Shown in pieces: positions 1 through 13,609 of a stretch of 64,000 nt of DNA (position 1 is the stretch's first letter; every line of letters starts with the position of its first letter). Source of the stretch: Trichobilharzia szidati (taxonomy: Eukaryota > Platyhelminthes > Trematoda > Strigeidida > Schistosomatidae). The stretch lies in contig OX235277.1 of NCBI GenBank assembly GCA_944472155.2, positions 19,912,804 to 19,976,803 of the forward strand. Direction: 5' to 3'. A program made the translations under genes and the position numbers. The notes beneath the pieces were generated by a model. It saw only the letters and a program-made list of their open reading frames with translations. It was not told the DNA's origin and made no database searches.

Positions 1-3000
1 TTAATAATACTCAGTCAATGTGCTTCATTAAATATAATTATCCTGCTCCCGTCCTCTAGTACAGAATTCACAAGTGAGAGTCATAGTACTAGTGATTATA
101 GAAACCACGTCGGCAAACATTTTTAGAAGTACCACACATAACTATCCATTTAAGATTACCGGTAATATGAAGTGTTCGCAGAATTGTATTTACGGTCATA
201 CACTAGTATATACTGGAGATTACGCCTTACACCATCCTCCAATCTCCAACCTAGTGAGTTGTGATGATTAGGCCTAATTTTTGAGTTCTGACAACATCAA
301 AATCTGTGGTGTATGTTCACATATTCTGGTGTACTTCGACTGATCACTTCAATGTCTACTAAAATCACTAGGAGATGTCCAGTTATCATTGTGAGAATGT
401 CAGTTGTTTGCTTATATCTGGTAACTCAGTGAGAACAATCCTTCAATATCGAGTTTTTAACTTCAGAATTTGACAGTTCATCCAGAGGCTAGTAATGTGT
501 GAAATGACGCAGAAAACCTAAATTTTCGACGACACATTTTCAATCATCAATATTAGATTAACTTCAAATGACTAATAACACCTTGATAAGAATTCCATGA
601 CACTATTGTTCACACTCTAACGTAAACTTTCTAAATGGTGTACGCATAAGTAGGTGAACGATTTTATGACCAATATTGGTAAAGGATGGAAGAGAATCCA
701 CTCTATGCTGTAGAAGAGATATATTGGAGGCGTAAGTCAACTGCTATTCCCGATCTCCAGCGAACGACATCTCAGATATGAATGCTTATTAACATTTAAA
801 CCGGAATCAGAAAGCCTACTTAACTGTAGACCACTCGTTCCTGTCATTCTACAACTGAAATCGATTGAAAAAGTGACTCTCAATCATATTTAACTGATTT
901 CGGATGCTGGCCTACTTCATGAAATCAAAGAATGTTGATTTTACGCTATTCAATACGATAGAAGCAGTTTAAACCCCTGTCAATATGCTTTAGAGCCGAT
1001 ATATACGACAAACGAGTGTCATAACTCGTTGATAAAAGAATTTTTAAAAAAGATATGATAGCATATAGAGGTGAAATCAGCCACGAAGCACGGGAGCTTC
1101 ACTTATAAGAAGGCACTGATGCACGGCACTTTTCGTTTAGAATACAATTTCGATTAGTGGATGTGGATGTGTCAAGGGTAGATTGTTCAATTTCTCTAGA
1201 TAATTATAAGGTATTTCGGGGTGAATCAGACTAGTTTTCAAGGAGCTGTGTTAATCACCTTCTTGTCTGCTCGTTATCACCTCTTCATAATGAGTTAAAC
1301 TATTTACTACCTATTACGTGTGAGTAGTATAGACTTATATTTTATTTACCATTCAGTTACTCAGTAACCAAAGTTGCTGATTTTCATGGCAATTAACTTC
1401 AAAATTTGTCATTGCAATCCCTCAGTAAAGTCAATTATGAACAGGGAAGTAAATATCGATGAGACCGATGTGTTTCTCACACATTTGAATCGATTTACTC
1501 TCTCACGTAAATTTTCTAATTTCATATACAATCAAGGGTGAGAGATTTGTTTCCACACAAATCCTCTAAACGCCCCATTCCAGTCTGCCTTCACGTTAAC
1601 TTCTCACTGTCAATCTTTTCATTAACACATAGAGATTTTCTTTCTCAGTAAGAAAACCAAATTTGGGCTCCTTCAATGCAGACATGAGTACAAAAGCTGA
1701 GCACAATGAGAATGCAACGTTCATCACTCACGCTGTTTCGCCAATAATGCACATCAGATTACGTAATCAACTAAACTCGCAAATAATATGCATACGGATA
1801 TGTACAATTCTTTTCGATGCTAACTCGTCCTCCTGATGTAAGCTGAAAGCACGGAAATATCAACTTTTATAATAAAAAAGATGAATACATTTCATTTCAT
1901 ATGGTTTTCATCGGTTGCGAAAAACGTGAATATTAAACAATATATGCGATCAATCTGACACAATTTAGACACTCTAGAAGTGAATAACTATATCATTTTA
2001 TGAGAGTACAACTCAAGTGAGGTCCGAATGATATAGGAAGTTAGACCAATCTATAGTGAACCACATAGAGGCAGTGACCACATTTAAACAGCTCACATTC
2101 TTGGATCCAATGGAAGTGCACCTCAACGATTTAACGCCGTCATCACCTAATGTAACAATGAAACTGTTTCGATTGCCTTAATGATAACTAACTTATAATA
2201 TTTCATCCAGTTACATCCTTCTCCTCCGTGAAGTTAATTAAATATGCTTAAGTATTAAAGGTTTTCATGTATGTGATGAAATTATAGTTTGCGTAATCAA
2301 ATTATTTTTCCTACATTAATGCCCTAAAGATTGAGGGGTCGTTATCCAGAGTAAATCCTCCTGTTACATGATGACAGAGTTAAAGTGTGAATACTGTTAA
2401 CGTGAATACAAAATGGTTTCTCAGAATGCACATATTACTTAGGCATATACAAATCAGTTGCTTACATATTGTCACAATATTCATTCATGCATGAAAAACA
2501 CTAAGTACGCCATCACTTCTATTGCAAAAACAAACAATGCACAGATAAATTTAAAATGATCGATCCACATTTTAGAAGTACACTTCAAATCACTGAAAAC
2601 ATTAGAACGATTTCAGTGAAAATAAATCTGTCCTTATGTGCATGCATATTGACAATACATATAGAATTTATCTCTTTACCTATTAAGTATCAATACATTC
2701 AAAATAACAAAGACGTGATCTGAAACACAATATCAATTTTGCCGCCTGAGAAATGAGTGTTGTTTGTCAACAGTGTTTTGTTTTTGTGCTCTCATCTCAC
2801 TACTTTTATGCATCAAAGAAATCAACATTTCGTCGTTTGTTGTTTACAAAAGCAGCGTGAAGATACTAAATAGTGAAGAGATGGATAATGAATGGGCGTG
2901 GCACACGTACACCAGATCAAGGCCTCAGAATAATTCAAGAGAACGTGAAATTGTTAATCTCTGTACTTACAAGATAAAGAATTTCGTGTGAAGATGCAGA

Positions 3001-5246
3001 CACTTCTACTTGTGCTGACTATCAGAGAAGCGATCTGAGAGATAGGCGCTCACCACGTCGAGTGTTTGTTTCGGTATCTCTCTGCATTGTTCATTCCAGA
3101 ACTCTGGTTATTTCACATTGTCGTGATGATATTGTACGGATGACAATGAAGATTTGGAGTTATTGTATTTCTGATGATCACACTCTCGTGATCAGGACAA
3201 CTCATCGTTCTCTGTTGCATTGAAAAGTATTAGGTGTTGTGGGTACAAGTATTCCAATCTTTGATTATGAAGGACAAGATAATGGTCCCAAATTTCTTTG
3301 ACTCAGATAAATATGGTACCGGTAGATCGTTATTCTGTGAGCTGTGGTTCACTCGTTCGATATAGTATCCGACTATCGGACTACTTCCAAGTTCTTGATA
3401 AATTCAGGAAACTGCCAAATCAACAGACACTTCGAAGGAAACACACCAAAAAGTGCTTATGTACTCACTGCAAAACAAATGTGCTCTATTTGCTTTTCTA
3501 ATAAAATCTTATTTTCCTAAGGTACATATTTTCATTTCATCTGACGAAAATTTCCCTTGTTGCACACGTTCTACACTGAATGCCTTTTCATCAGTTAAAA
3601 TATAATTTGTCGACTGCTTTAGGATACTGAGTCTCTCTATGTCTTCATCCATTTTCACGTAGTGTATGTTTGTACGAATTCAATCATTGTTTGAAGTGCT
3701 CATCGAAAAAGTTCTCAGCTTGTTTATTGGTTGCAATTCACATATATAGAAGTCAGTTGCTTCCGTATACTAAGCTGATGTTTCCGGATAAAGTAATTAT
3801 CAAGAGGATTGAGAGTGTATCCGTTATCATCTTCGTCTAATGACTTGTGGCTAACAGATTAGTTTTCAATTTGAAACAATGTTACCTGAACGTCACTGGT
3901 GGTTCTACTGAACTAGAAAATCTCCATTTGTGCAGAATATCATGAGCATAATATCACTCAAAGCTTTCATATTTGGTTCAGAATTGTCAACTAACTGATG
4001 CGGATTTCTAAATATGAAATGATAAATAAACCATGCTACTTATCAGTAATAAGTACTTCACATTTGTCCACAAATTGAAATGTGATGATGACGTGATATG
4101 AAATAAATACCATATTCTGTAATTGCAATTTGTTTCGATGTATCCCTGGATATATCTGGAGTCAGCGTTTTACTTTGTGTTAGCAGTTGGGAAGAGATTT
4201 CATCTGAGAAAGTGTATATTATTCCACTGAGTAGTAAATTGATGAAATTGAAATATATTTACTTTTCCATTCATAGGTAATTCGAGACTCGTCAATGATA
4301 AAGAAATGCTTCCATATGTGCGAAGAGACACAAATATCTTTTCACAGTCACACGTTATTTGGACACAACCTGAAATTTTGAGAAACCTCCCCACACAAGT
4401 AAAAGCCTATGGTTAAATAATTAGAACATCGAGGAATCACAAAATTAGAAATTAGATACACGTTTGATTCAAGGAATTATTACCACCGGAATGTCAGATT
4501 CGGTGGAAGTATTCACATTTCAGTAATGTTATGTCAACTTCTTCAGAGATGATATTATCACACGTAAACTAACAGTGTTATAAAGGCTGGTCCACTAGTG
4601 TAGGGTTGACACATTATTCTCTTTGAAGAATGATCGTTCATATTTACTCATACGAAAGTCTCAGATAAACATAAAATCGACTGTTTCCTCGAAATCCGCA
4701 CTCGAACATTCTCATATTACTCTTGTAAAAATTCTGAGCCGCCTAAAATACTGTTGCCTTTAAGTGAACTGTAAGTCGAGAATTTTGTTTATAAAACTGT
4801 ACTTTGTAGCGAAACTCTTCGACAGTATTAGACAAGCTATAATTACAACATGACCAATGTTGAGAAGTTGTTCAGTTATCCCACTCTTTATAGAGAGAAT
4901 ACGACCTCTCTGAAACTATTCGAGATAATGATCTGTTACCCTAAGCAAATGTCGGCAAATAAGAAAAATCTGTAACAAAATAGAAGCTGTACACGAATGA
5001 ACTTTCATCTCAGGAAGTGACTAGAGTTGTGATATCCAGAAAAAAGGATATTAATCACAGCAACGCAAACAGCAGTGCTTTCCAGTCGTCTATTGGTGTC
5101 CATGGACCTGAAAGTCAAGATCTCATATCCAACCACTCATGCGTGCATATATCTGCACATGTTTTCCTGTGGAGACAGCTGCATTCGTCACTCGATTAGT
5201 AACCTGTCTAAACGACTCACAGAACACCATCCGAATTCTATTGAAA
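1..5246. other. AT-rich stretch, no gene recognised
   Basis: No coding region, RNA gene or recognisable element was identified. Frames of 60-75 codons occur (2764-2991 and 3298-3501, plus strand), but they lack recognisable domains and are about as long as chance allows in this base composition. Three overlapping plus-strand frames at 5017-5339 are open together, which reflects low stop density rather than three genes. A roughly 70-bp sequence near 4030-4095 has a diverged relative near 5828-5885. Confidence 0.5.
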
Positions 5247-5539
5247 CTAAACAGCTGCCTGCGAAACGTTTTCAAACGTTTTCATCTCCTCTGCATTACT
5301 GAAGCTTTACGCCTTCAGATAGAGCGATGGAAGCTATGAACACGAATGAATACTGTTCAGCCCCTTCTACTTACATCGTAACATCCTCGTCGCTTGTCAT
5401 AACTTTAGTTTCGTTTGTTGCTGCATTAGCTCTATACAACTCCTGTATTTGTCTTGACATATTCTGTGTTGTCATACTCTCCTTCGTTTCTATGTCTACC
5501 TTGATTGCAACGTACCAAGTTATTGACTTTAGTATGTAA
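5247..5539 (-). CDS. Possible two-exon gene fragment, unidentified
   Basis: This is a candidate only. On the minus strand an acceptor AG at 5541-5540 is followed by 165 nt open in one frame (5539-5375), ending at a consensus-like donor GTAAGT (5374-5369). A 76-nt intron would then end in CAG at 5299, and 16 more codons follow before TAG at 5249-5247. The predicted residues are hydrophilic and glutamine/threonine rich (for example TTQNMSRQIQELYRANAATN), unlike the F/I/L-rich translations of random frames here. Short introns are common in flatworm genes. No family is recognised and no upstream exon was found. A chance open stretch remains quite possible. Confidence 0.2.
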
Positions 5540-6077
5540 CTGTAATTCAATTCGTCTTAGGCACTGAATAATATTAACAACTAGACTCCCCATAATTCAG
5601 CTTTTTTCTTACTATCCATTCTTGTGTCAAATCTGTATATAAATTCCATAGTACAGCTAAATAAAATGAAATCGCCAAAAGTAGCCTCTTCGATGGTTTT
5701 TCAATCGACAACATGATTTTGAATATTTTGAATTGATAAATCACAATAGAAACACTTACTGCACGTTTATTCAAATGGTCGAGAAAAATCAGACTAATAG
5801 AATCACAAAGTAGTAATTGGAATTTCAGTTCATGCTACTTACTAGTATTAAGTAGTGCCATAAAGTTGGTCACAAATGGAAAGATGTTATACAAGAAAGA
5901 GGTATACATTACTCAACTTAATGCCATCAGCTGATGTTCACATGTCATGACTACAGATTTGCAGCTGGAAACGATTTCAACTTCATATCATTGCTGTAGT
6001 GTATTCGTGTTCAAACGTCAAGTGTTCAAAACACTGGTCAATAAATAATCCGAGAATATGCTTAACACAATATACGT
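5540..6077. other. Non-coding, nothing recognised
   Basis: AT-rich sequence with no convincing frame. It contains one half of the weak dispersed repeat noted near 4030-4095. Confidence 0.5.
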
Positions 6078-6200
6078 TGGTGTCCCAGTGGTAGAATACT
6101 CGCCAACCACACTCGGGTTTTTGAATCCGGTCTCCAACCGAAATATTATGCTTCCCTGCTATCGAAACTTCAAAGATCTCTTTTGATTCTCAGTGTTCCC
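6078..6200 (+). repeat. tRNA-Gly-like SINE head or tRNA pseudogene
   Basis: The first ~67 nt resemble tRNA-Gly(GCC). A D-arm-like CAGTGGTAGAATACTCG leads into an anticodon-position GCC, and a T-arm-like segment (TCGGG ... TCCGG around a TTTTTGAA loop) follows. The acceptor strands GTTGGTG and CTCCAAC pair at six of seven positions. The T loop lacks the usual TTCRANY, so a working tRNA is unlikely. A closely similar head lies on the minus strand at 10555-10640, attached to a conserved tail, so a tRNA-derived SINE is the better reading. Confidence 0.55.
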
Positions 6201-6559
6201 CCTGCCATGTGAATTAATAAAACAAATCTCCCTAACAGTAACGTATGGATTTTCCACTTACAGTCATATTCTATACCTTTTCACTTAAACGAAAATGGTG
6301 TAAATATATAAACGTGCTATTCAAAATGCTACTCGAAAACATCTACCCAAAACTATTTATAAAATATAATATAAAAAAGAGAAAAAAGTAGTTTAAACCA
6401 GAGAATAACAAGATGGATGAATGCAAAAAACAGTCGCAATACCATGTAAAAATAGTACACCAGAGGCAATCCAAAAATCCTCGAAAAAATATCATCATTC
6501 TCACAACGTTTTAACCGACGAATGTAATCAAAAATAAAATAAATCAACTGAAAGATTCC

Positions 6560-6940
6560 ATAAAAATGATGGATAAAAACAATTTGATTTAAAAAATATC
6601 TTGAGCTGACTGTCCGACTAAATATGTAGGGCAAACGTCCAGATCACTCAAAACAAGAGTGAATGAAAATAAACGCCTGACCGAAGGTCAACCAACAGGA
6701 ACACAGGCTTAGAAGAATCTTAAAAAAAATTCATCGATAGCTGCACATGCATGGGAGAAAAACCACAATATCTACTGGAATAATGTGTATTCTATAAACT
6801 AACATGAACAAATGGAAAGAAAGACTTATAACTGAGTCGATATTCACTAAAGTCATACCGGATACAAGTAACAAGGGTGACTCAGTACAACTATCAACAA
6901 CTTGGAATATAATTCTGAATACAAAAACATGAATAAGCAA
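6560..6940 (+). pseudogene. PLE relic: GIY-YIG endonuclease end
   Basis: Degenerate C-terminal end of a Penelope-like element. The plus strand around 6626-6710 reads YVGQTSRSLKTRVNENKRL, which is the YIG-x-T-x-R core and following basic helix of a PLE GIY-YIG endonuclease. A later stretch (about 6735-6800) reads HAWEKNHNIYWNN, matching the conserved histidine/tryptophan segment downstream. Near 6890-6910 a shifted frame gives QLSTTW, as in PLE C-termini. Stops and frame changes interrupt it throughout. The 93-codon minus-strand frame at 6353-6634 overlaps its start and is an F/Y/I-rich antisense artefact. This belongs to a different PLE lineage from the intact copy at 15-17 kb. Confidence 0.6.
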
Positions 6941-9900
6941 AATAAAAATAATGAACTCTATATATGAATACAAATCATAAATGTGTGAACACGGGCAGTA
7001 ATTTTGCTCGAAATATTACCAATAACAAAACTTAACATTGTGTGTAGACTATTGAAAGAATCCGCAATGCTCAAACGTTTTACTGATATTGTTTCATACT
7101 ACTCACAGCGTTGTAAGCAGTTAAAAAATAAAGGATGACTTTTAGATATAGCAATAAGAAGACGTAATTTCCCTGAATCGTGTAATGTATTTGCGCTACA
7201 CATTTCGAACAATCTGATCACACACGGACTTGTCATAGGAATATATATGAAATTAATAAAGAGGGAAGAGGTGAGAAAATAGACTACTTAGGTCAAGTTA
7301 AAAGGACATATTCAAGGTCGAAAATACAATAAAGACCACTAAACCAATTAGCAGATTTAATAGTACATTTGTTACGGTATCAAAACAAAATTTACCAAGG
7401 AAGGTTTAATGTGATTACGGATTATTTTTGAACGCATAAAGTTGGTTGAAACTTTCTGATTGCTGGGGCTACCACAAACTTCAGGATACGCCCCAAACAT
7501 GTTTCTACAGATAGGTTTAAAAGATCTGTTAACGCAGTTTATCATTCTGTTTAATATTCTGTTATCATACACACCAGTTCAAGAATGTAAAAGTAAGTAT
7601 CTGAGGAAATTAACGGCAGACTGATCAGTAAATTCGTGGATCATCCAGTTTGTACTGCACAAGCTGTTGAGATCACGCATCGACGCATCGATATAACAGA
7701 TGTGTTATTTGTTCTGTCACTTTGAGGTCACTCAGACAGGCGCTTCATTTGAAAATATGTAAATCTCATCAAATATTTGATTTTTGTCATTTTTGGAAAT
7801 GTCATGCAAGTGATTAATCTACATACTTGTGATAATTATTTGTAATAGCAGTATTTGTATTTCGCAATGACCGAATTACAGGAATTCAACCGAAACACAG
7901 AGAGGGATGAATTTAGGAATTTGTATTTAGCGGAATTATATTCAAATCTTATAATAAATATATTAACAAACAACAGTAAGTATTTAAACAATACAGAGAT
8001 AAAAATTGTCAATCACCACAATACTGTCATCTACTTTTTGGATAGAGATTAAGAACGGTGAGTAGGAATGTAGGCTAGTATAATTTCCATTCATTCTTAA
8101 TGTTGTATCGATCTGCTTACTCTGATATTATGTGATGTATGTAGGAAATAATCATATATGTGAGCCGATTTTCAAACGTTATTAAACTTCACACTCGAAT
8201 AACTATTATGTAGTATAGCTTAATCGAGACACTTCTTCATAGTTACACACGGAAATAGCAAAAATAGATCCCATATAAATAAATCACCTAAAAGTTGCAA
8301 GCAGATTCAGTGGCTACGCCGTGATCTCCTAAAACGAAAAATGGTTCTCAAGTTCTCTATGTGGTTAATCCTAAAAGCAGATACCTGGAGAACAGGAGCA
8401 TATTACTTCATTTCCATTTTACTTTCAAATATTGGTTTCTCCTTTACAATTAAGTAGCTCTTTCCAAAGTGTAACTCTTTCTCACTACATAAATTTTAGG
8501 TTAAATCATATATATATATATATATGGACATATGTACATAAACAATATCCTCATTAATGCAGAGATTCTGAAAAACCAGTCGTGTACGCACTGAAGCTAA
8601 ACGAAGAAAAGATGTTGACTGGCTTGCTAAAATTAACAGGTTTGAGTTCAGTTTACTCGAGAATACAACATTTCGGTAATCTTGAAATAGTGTTTATTCT
8701 CTAGGTATGTTATTTCACTTTCATTTATAAAGTATTACTAATAAATTAATTTTTAAATAATATCCAACTACAAAAGCCGTAATTCACCGATATATCAGTA
8801 TATGTAAACGAAATAATTGAAAGTGTATACATGAGTCGTAAAAGAATTGTTTTTACAGATCATCGCAAATATTTATAATGAAGACTTTGTATTTAGGTCG
8901 TGCAAGCTGTTTTCGTATACATGTCTATATATTATCTCCAACCTGTATTTAATAAATCCGTGAAAACTGTGACATTACCACTTTCATCCTCTCATCAGTT
9001 CATCTAAAATAGAAGGTTACTCAGTTGCTGAATGCTATTCTATGACACTGTGCGCGCTGTACCATATAACACTTAAGCAGATTCTTGGCAGTAAATCCAG
9101 TATAATAATGCTTGAACGTGTTAATTAAATATTTTACATGTAGTATGTTGCGGTCCTCATATTGGATAACTCCATCTTGTACAGTTTTAGTCTATTATAT
9201 GTCTAACATCATGGATGACCTTGGGTAATCACTTCAACATTTATAAAATAATCCCTATGCCAAGCAGATTTTGACCAGACTGATAACATTTGGAAGCAAA
9301 TTTAAAAGGGGCCTTAAAAGAAGATGAAAGACGATTATCAACAAAATAGACTGAAATATTTGTTTAGTCTACAATAATTCACTTACCTTTTTAACTGCTT
9401 ATATAGCTTGAATTATGATAATTTTCTTTGAAAAGTTAAGCCTGTGTATTTGGCGAGCAATGAACCCCATATTACTGGAATGCGGAGTTAAATAGTTGTA
9501 AGCAAACACTTGATGACTGCCTATTTAACTTCTAGCCAAATGATCTTAAACAAGAGAAAAATGAACGGATTTTCAAACTACTTTCTAGTTTTTCAAAAGT
9601 CTGGCTTCCATAGATGTGAAACCGAGACACTGTACATTTGAGTTGAGCATCAGAGTGAATCATGGAGTTTCATGAAGACATACTGTTTTGATGCATCTCG
9701 AAGTCTGAAGTTTACAAATGCATTAAACGCAATCTATGCAGTTTGAATGAAACTGTTGAAACCAAAAGAATCAAATGACACCTTCTAATCAGTGATGCAG
9801 TCAAGTGTCTTCTAGTCCATCTATAAGGTTTTTAAATCGACATTTCTTTATTCTGTCACTATCCACCTCAGCGGGTTAAATAATATTCTCGACTTCATTC

Positions 9901-10408
9901 TTTTTCGTAAATCACAAATGAAAGAAAAGAGGTAGCTCTTTTCTACTTAGTGAATTGTACTGATAGTAATATGACAGTAACGACTTTATTCTAGACAATG
10001 CATAAACATATGTCAGAATTTAAAACGTATTTATATTGCAAAATACCTAACCTTCGTAGGGATCTTCAAGTATGGCGGCATTAGGAAGTACATCATGTGA
10101 CGATAAGTTATTCCATCAGAAGCAATATCCAAATATCTACGATATTACTTACTAATTTCCGTTGAGAAGTTCTCTGCATTACAGCAAACCAAAATTGTTC
10201 CTGTTATTTTATCAATTATTCCTTTTCGTTCCCAGTAGTAACGTCTTCCGTATCTCTGGTATTTGTATTGAGTCATTTATATTGCACGTGTTGGGTGTAG
10301 ATTATTCGATGAATCAGCATTCAATAATCATTCTCTCTTTCCACCTACCTATATCAATTTTTTTGAATATGACTATATCACACCCAACCTAATGTGTTTT
10401 TTGCTCCT
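6941..10408. other. Non-coding, AT-rich; nothing firm
   Basis: No gene is identified. A plus-strand frame from 7026 to 7281 is open for about 85 codons apart from one TGA and reads protein-like, but it has no recognised family. The frame at 7855-8052 (65 codons) is also unrecognised. A (TA)n microsatellite lies at about 8508-8525. Confidence 0.45.
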
Positions 10409-10640
10409 TTACGTTCCCTGTGGAACATAAGGCTTCAAGCGAGAGGCTTGAAGTTTTGTGAGCAGTAGGACTTATTTTAGCGATATGGGGTTGCTAGCCT
10501 CATGTTCAACCTTCTCTCTTTACCAGTCCTAATACTGGCTTAGCAAGGTAAAGGAGTGTGTCGGTTGAGGATTGGACTTCAGATCACATGCGTGGTTGGC
10601 ACGTATTCTACTGCTGTGCCACCGACGTACGCGAGTTCCC
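10409..10640 (-). repeat. tRNA-derived SINE with hairpin tail
   Basis: Read on the minus strand, the head (10640-10555) resembles tRNA-Gly: GCAGTAGAATACGTGCC precedes an AACCACGC segment, as in the element at 6078. The tail contains GAGGCTAGCAAC followed by a stem-loop formed by CTTCAAGC and GCTTGAAG around a short loop, then GGAACGTAAAGG. The same tail occurs on the plus strand at 19290-19400 and 59560-59665, so this is a dispersed family. Transcription would be by RNA polymerase III from internal promoter boxes in the head (inference from family type). Confidence 0.6.
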
Positions 10641-13382
10641 TTAGTGATGCAAAAACATGCTTACATGATTAAAGCAATAAGAAATGAAGAAGCGTTTATG
10701 CATAATACGGAATGGAAATTTTGGCAGTTCAGTGATTGAGGCAGTCCCCATACCAGCATAAATAAGCTTCTTTAGCGAAATCGGAAATATATTGGGAACT
10801 TTTCGTCAGAAAATTGAAGAAATCATTTGTCCTTATTATAGCAGTGAAATGCAGTTGAAACTGCACTGGCAAAATGGCTTATTGATCATTGACGCCGTGA
10901 GTAGAAACCTTGTCAAGGGCGCGAGAACCAAACTACCTCAAGCTGTAGACGCCAAGCCAAAGCATTCACCATAGCCTCAACTCTGCACACAGACGTTTGT
11001 CCACACATCATAATCACAAAAGACGTTTACCTACTTTCCATCTTAATAGAAATCTGATCTGTATCACATAGATAGTCACTTTAAAATTCGAATACACTTC
11101 ACACATTCCTGTCAATTTTATGTCACTCAGCATACTTTGTTCATTTTGATTGAGTTCGTGCTTGACAAACGTTTCAGGATCTCGTTATTGCTAACTAAAT
11201 CCCAATAAAGTATTTATTTAAGGCTATACCAACCTAGTGCTTATACGCATATATATGTATGCTAGAAAGATTAGCACTGAGGTATGTGTTACTTGTGAAA
11301 GTGAAAATAATTTTTATCGATGGAATGGAAGTGAAGAAACATTCAACTGTTTTCGTACCAAATAATTTTTGCAGCTTTTCGCGTCAAGTAAGAGTTTATA
11401 TCAACTGCAAAGTTTCTCTCAGTACCTGCTCCAATAAACTGGCAATTATTTTTTATTCTATCAACAAAGATATTATTCAGGTGATTGTAAAATGTATGTA
11501 CTGTATTTGAAGCATATATATTTTTATTGGAACTTATTTGAATTGTCCCTGATTAACTTTGTGTCACTCATTTGCAAAAATAATGTAACGGATATCATCC
11601 TTATAATATCATTAATCAGCCAGCGTTGGCTTTTAGGTAATGTATGGCGCTTCATGAACAAAAGGTTAAAAGGTCTGGGGTTTGAGGTGGTTATCGTATA
11701 TATAACACACTGTTGAATCGGACTTCCATTTTTGTCATGTCTCCATTGATAAACGTATTGGAATTTGGTAAATACATATGAAACTTCACACAATTTGCTG
11801 TTCATGTAGCAAAATATCGGAAAATAATCATTTTAAGAAGGAGATAAGGCGTAATATAAGAATTGTCTGCAGTCATTGAATGAAGTGTCGATATCAGTGA
11901 GGAAACAGTATAATTTCATAGTATTAATATTAATCATTTCACATATAATTGCGTACAATAGACGAAACGACCTGTGGAGTGTTATCAAATATGCATCAAT
12001 TGAGTGGTGTGTCTCATTTGTGAAACAGACCTTGTATGTTCAATTTGCTAGAAGGCTTTTGTGTTCAAATCTGGTGAACTGAATTGGTGATGGAGGCAAA
12101 TGAGTTAATAAGGTGTATAACTGATGGGCACTAACATACATCATTAGACAAACTGTTTGAAAACTTCCACTTAGATGACCTATTTATTAGATTAATACTT
12201 ATCTAGACGTTTGGTCTAACTTTGTAATTATTACACATTTCTCCCCTAAACTGCGTGTCACGTGTTTGACATTTTGCAGACCCCTTGCTGGTTTTGATTT
12301 TTATTATTCGCCTTTGTCCTTGTTTAATCTTGAATTGTAATACTTCTTTGTGGTTCTCTACATGGACAATGTGTTGTCCAACGATGTGAGTTTCTTTGAG
12401 TGGATGGAAGTGATTTTGACCCGGAACTGTCTGCGGGATTCTTGTGGACATGGCTATTTAACCCATCTTGCTGGTGAAATTCTCCTTTTTTCCAAGGTAC
12501 TTTATAGATTTGAAATTTGGTTAACTAATTTTTTATTCCAGTACTTCTTTTGGATTTAAAAACCTAAACTGTCTGTATAGCTGCTTCACGAAACTGTTGA
12601 AGTAAATTTAAGTTCGCTGTTATTATTGTTAAGTAGAACCACTAAAATATTTAGAGAATAATCGTCTTTTCTCCACCTTTGGAGCGTGTGTCTCAATGAA
12701 GTTTTGTTAACTACACAGTAGGCCGTAGATTTCTTACCTTCCGACCATAACCGAATAAATCTGGTCATTACAACAGTCACATCGTATTTCTCATAATTAT
12801 GGATTTGTACATTGTTTGACGTCATCTGGAGAATGCACTGAGTCTCATAATATAGACAAAATCTTATCAAATCATTTTGAGCCTTATTAGAAATTCACAC
12901 AACAACAACAACTATTCTGCATTATGTATCATCTTAGATTCTTCTGTGATAGTTACGTGTGAATACCACTGGCGTTCTAGTCAAATCCGTCGTCATCAGG
13001 CAAATCATATGTGGAGAGATATTCGAAGGACTGTCTGTGACAGCCATTATTAAGTATATCGGTAATTACTATGATATAGTGCATAGATGTGTCCTACATT
13101 TCAAATTTGATCCAGAAAATAATCAAAAATTCAGAATGGAATTTTGACTCTAGTCATTAACTTTCCTTCAAGTGTGTGCTCTATTGTTACGGCTCAATCT
13201 TAGTTATCTTTTCTTTGACACTATTTAGTATCACTTCTGTATGTCAACTATTTTGCTTTTAAATTTACTGTACACAATTGCGTCACACAGAAAAGTTCTG
13301 TATGAAATGTGTGTGTACTACCTCGTCCCATCTAACAAATATTGCCAATTGAACATTGAGTTCTGGGATTTCTGGTATTCAA
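10641..13382. other. Non-coding; unidentified minus-strand frames
   Basis: Two adjacent minus-strand frames (12203-12451, 82 codons; 12586-12870, 94 codons) have a mixed, protein-like composition rather than the F/I-rich composition of random frames. I recognise no domain in either; a degraded retroelement is possible. The frames at 11259-11805 on both strands overlap one another and show no family features. Confidence 0.35.
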
Positions 13383-13608
13383 AAATTAATTACTTTATTG
13401 AATTGATTTTAGATTTTTCCATCGATTGATTGGACCGAAGTGATCATCTCATTTGTCTTTCAGTGTTCATTTTAATAAGTTTGGGATCCCAGTACTTTAC
13501 TGGCAGACATCTCGAAGCACTGCACAAGAAGCCGATATGTCAACTTGAGACTGATTACTTCGGTCCAATCAATCGAGGGAAGATCTAAAATTCAATTAAA
13601 TAGTTAAT
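13383..13608. repeat. Long imperfect inverted repeat (hairpin)
   Basis: The left arm (about 13385-13450) and the reverse complement of the right arm (about 13541-13606) match over some 65 bp. They share a 21-bp identical core (13422-13442 and 13550-13570) containing GATTGATTGGACCGAAG, with about 90 bp of spacer. The layout suits a miniature inverted-repeat element, or two copies of one repeat in opposite orientation. It directly abuts the SINE at 13610. Confidence 0.6.
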
Positions 13609-13609
13609 T

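Noticed and set aside
5017..5339. Three overlapping plus-strand frames
   Set aside because: Three frames open at once means low stop density, not three genes; none has a recognised domain.
6078..6145. Functional tRNA-Gly gene
   Set aside because: The T loop is not TTCRANY and an 8-nt loop is needed to pair the T stem; related heads are joined to SINE tails.
6353..6634. 93-codon minus-strand membrane-like protein
   Set aside because: F/I/Y/L-rich translation of A-rich plus-strand DNA, and antisense to a PLE relic.
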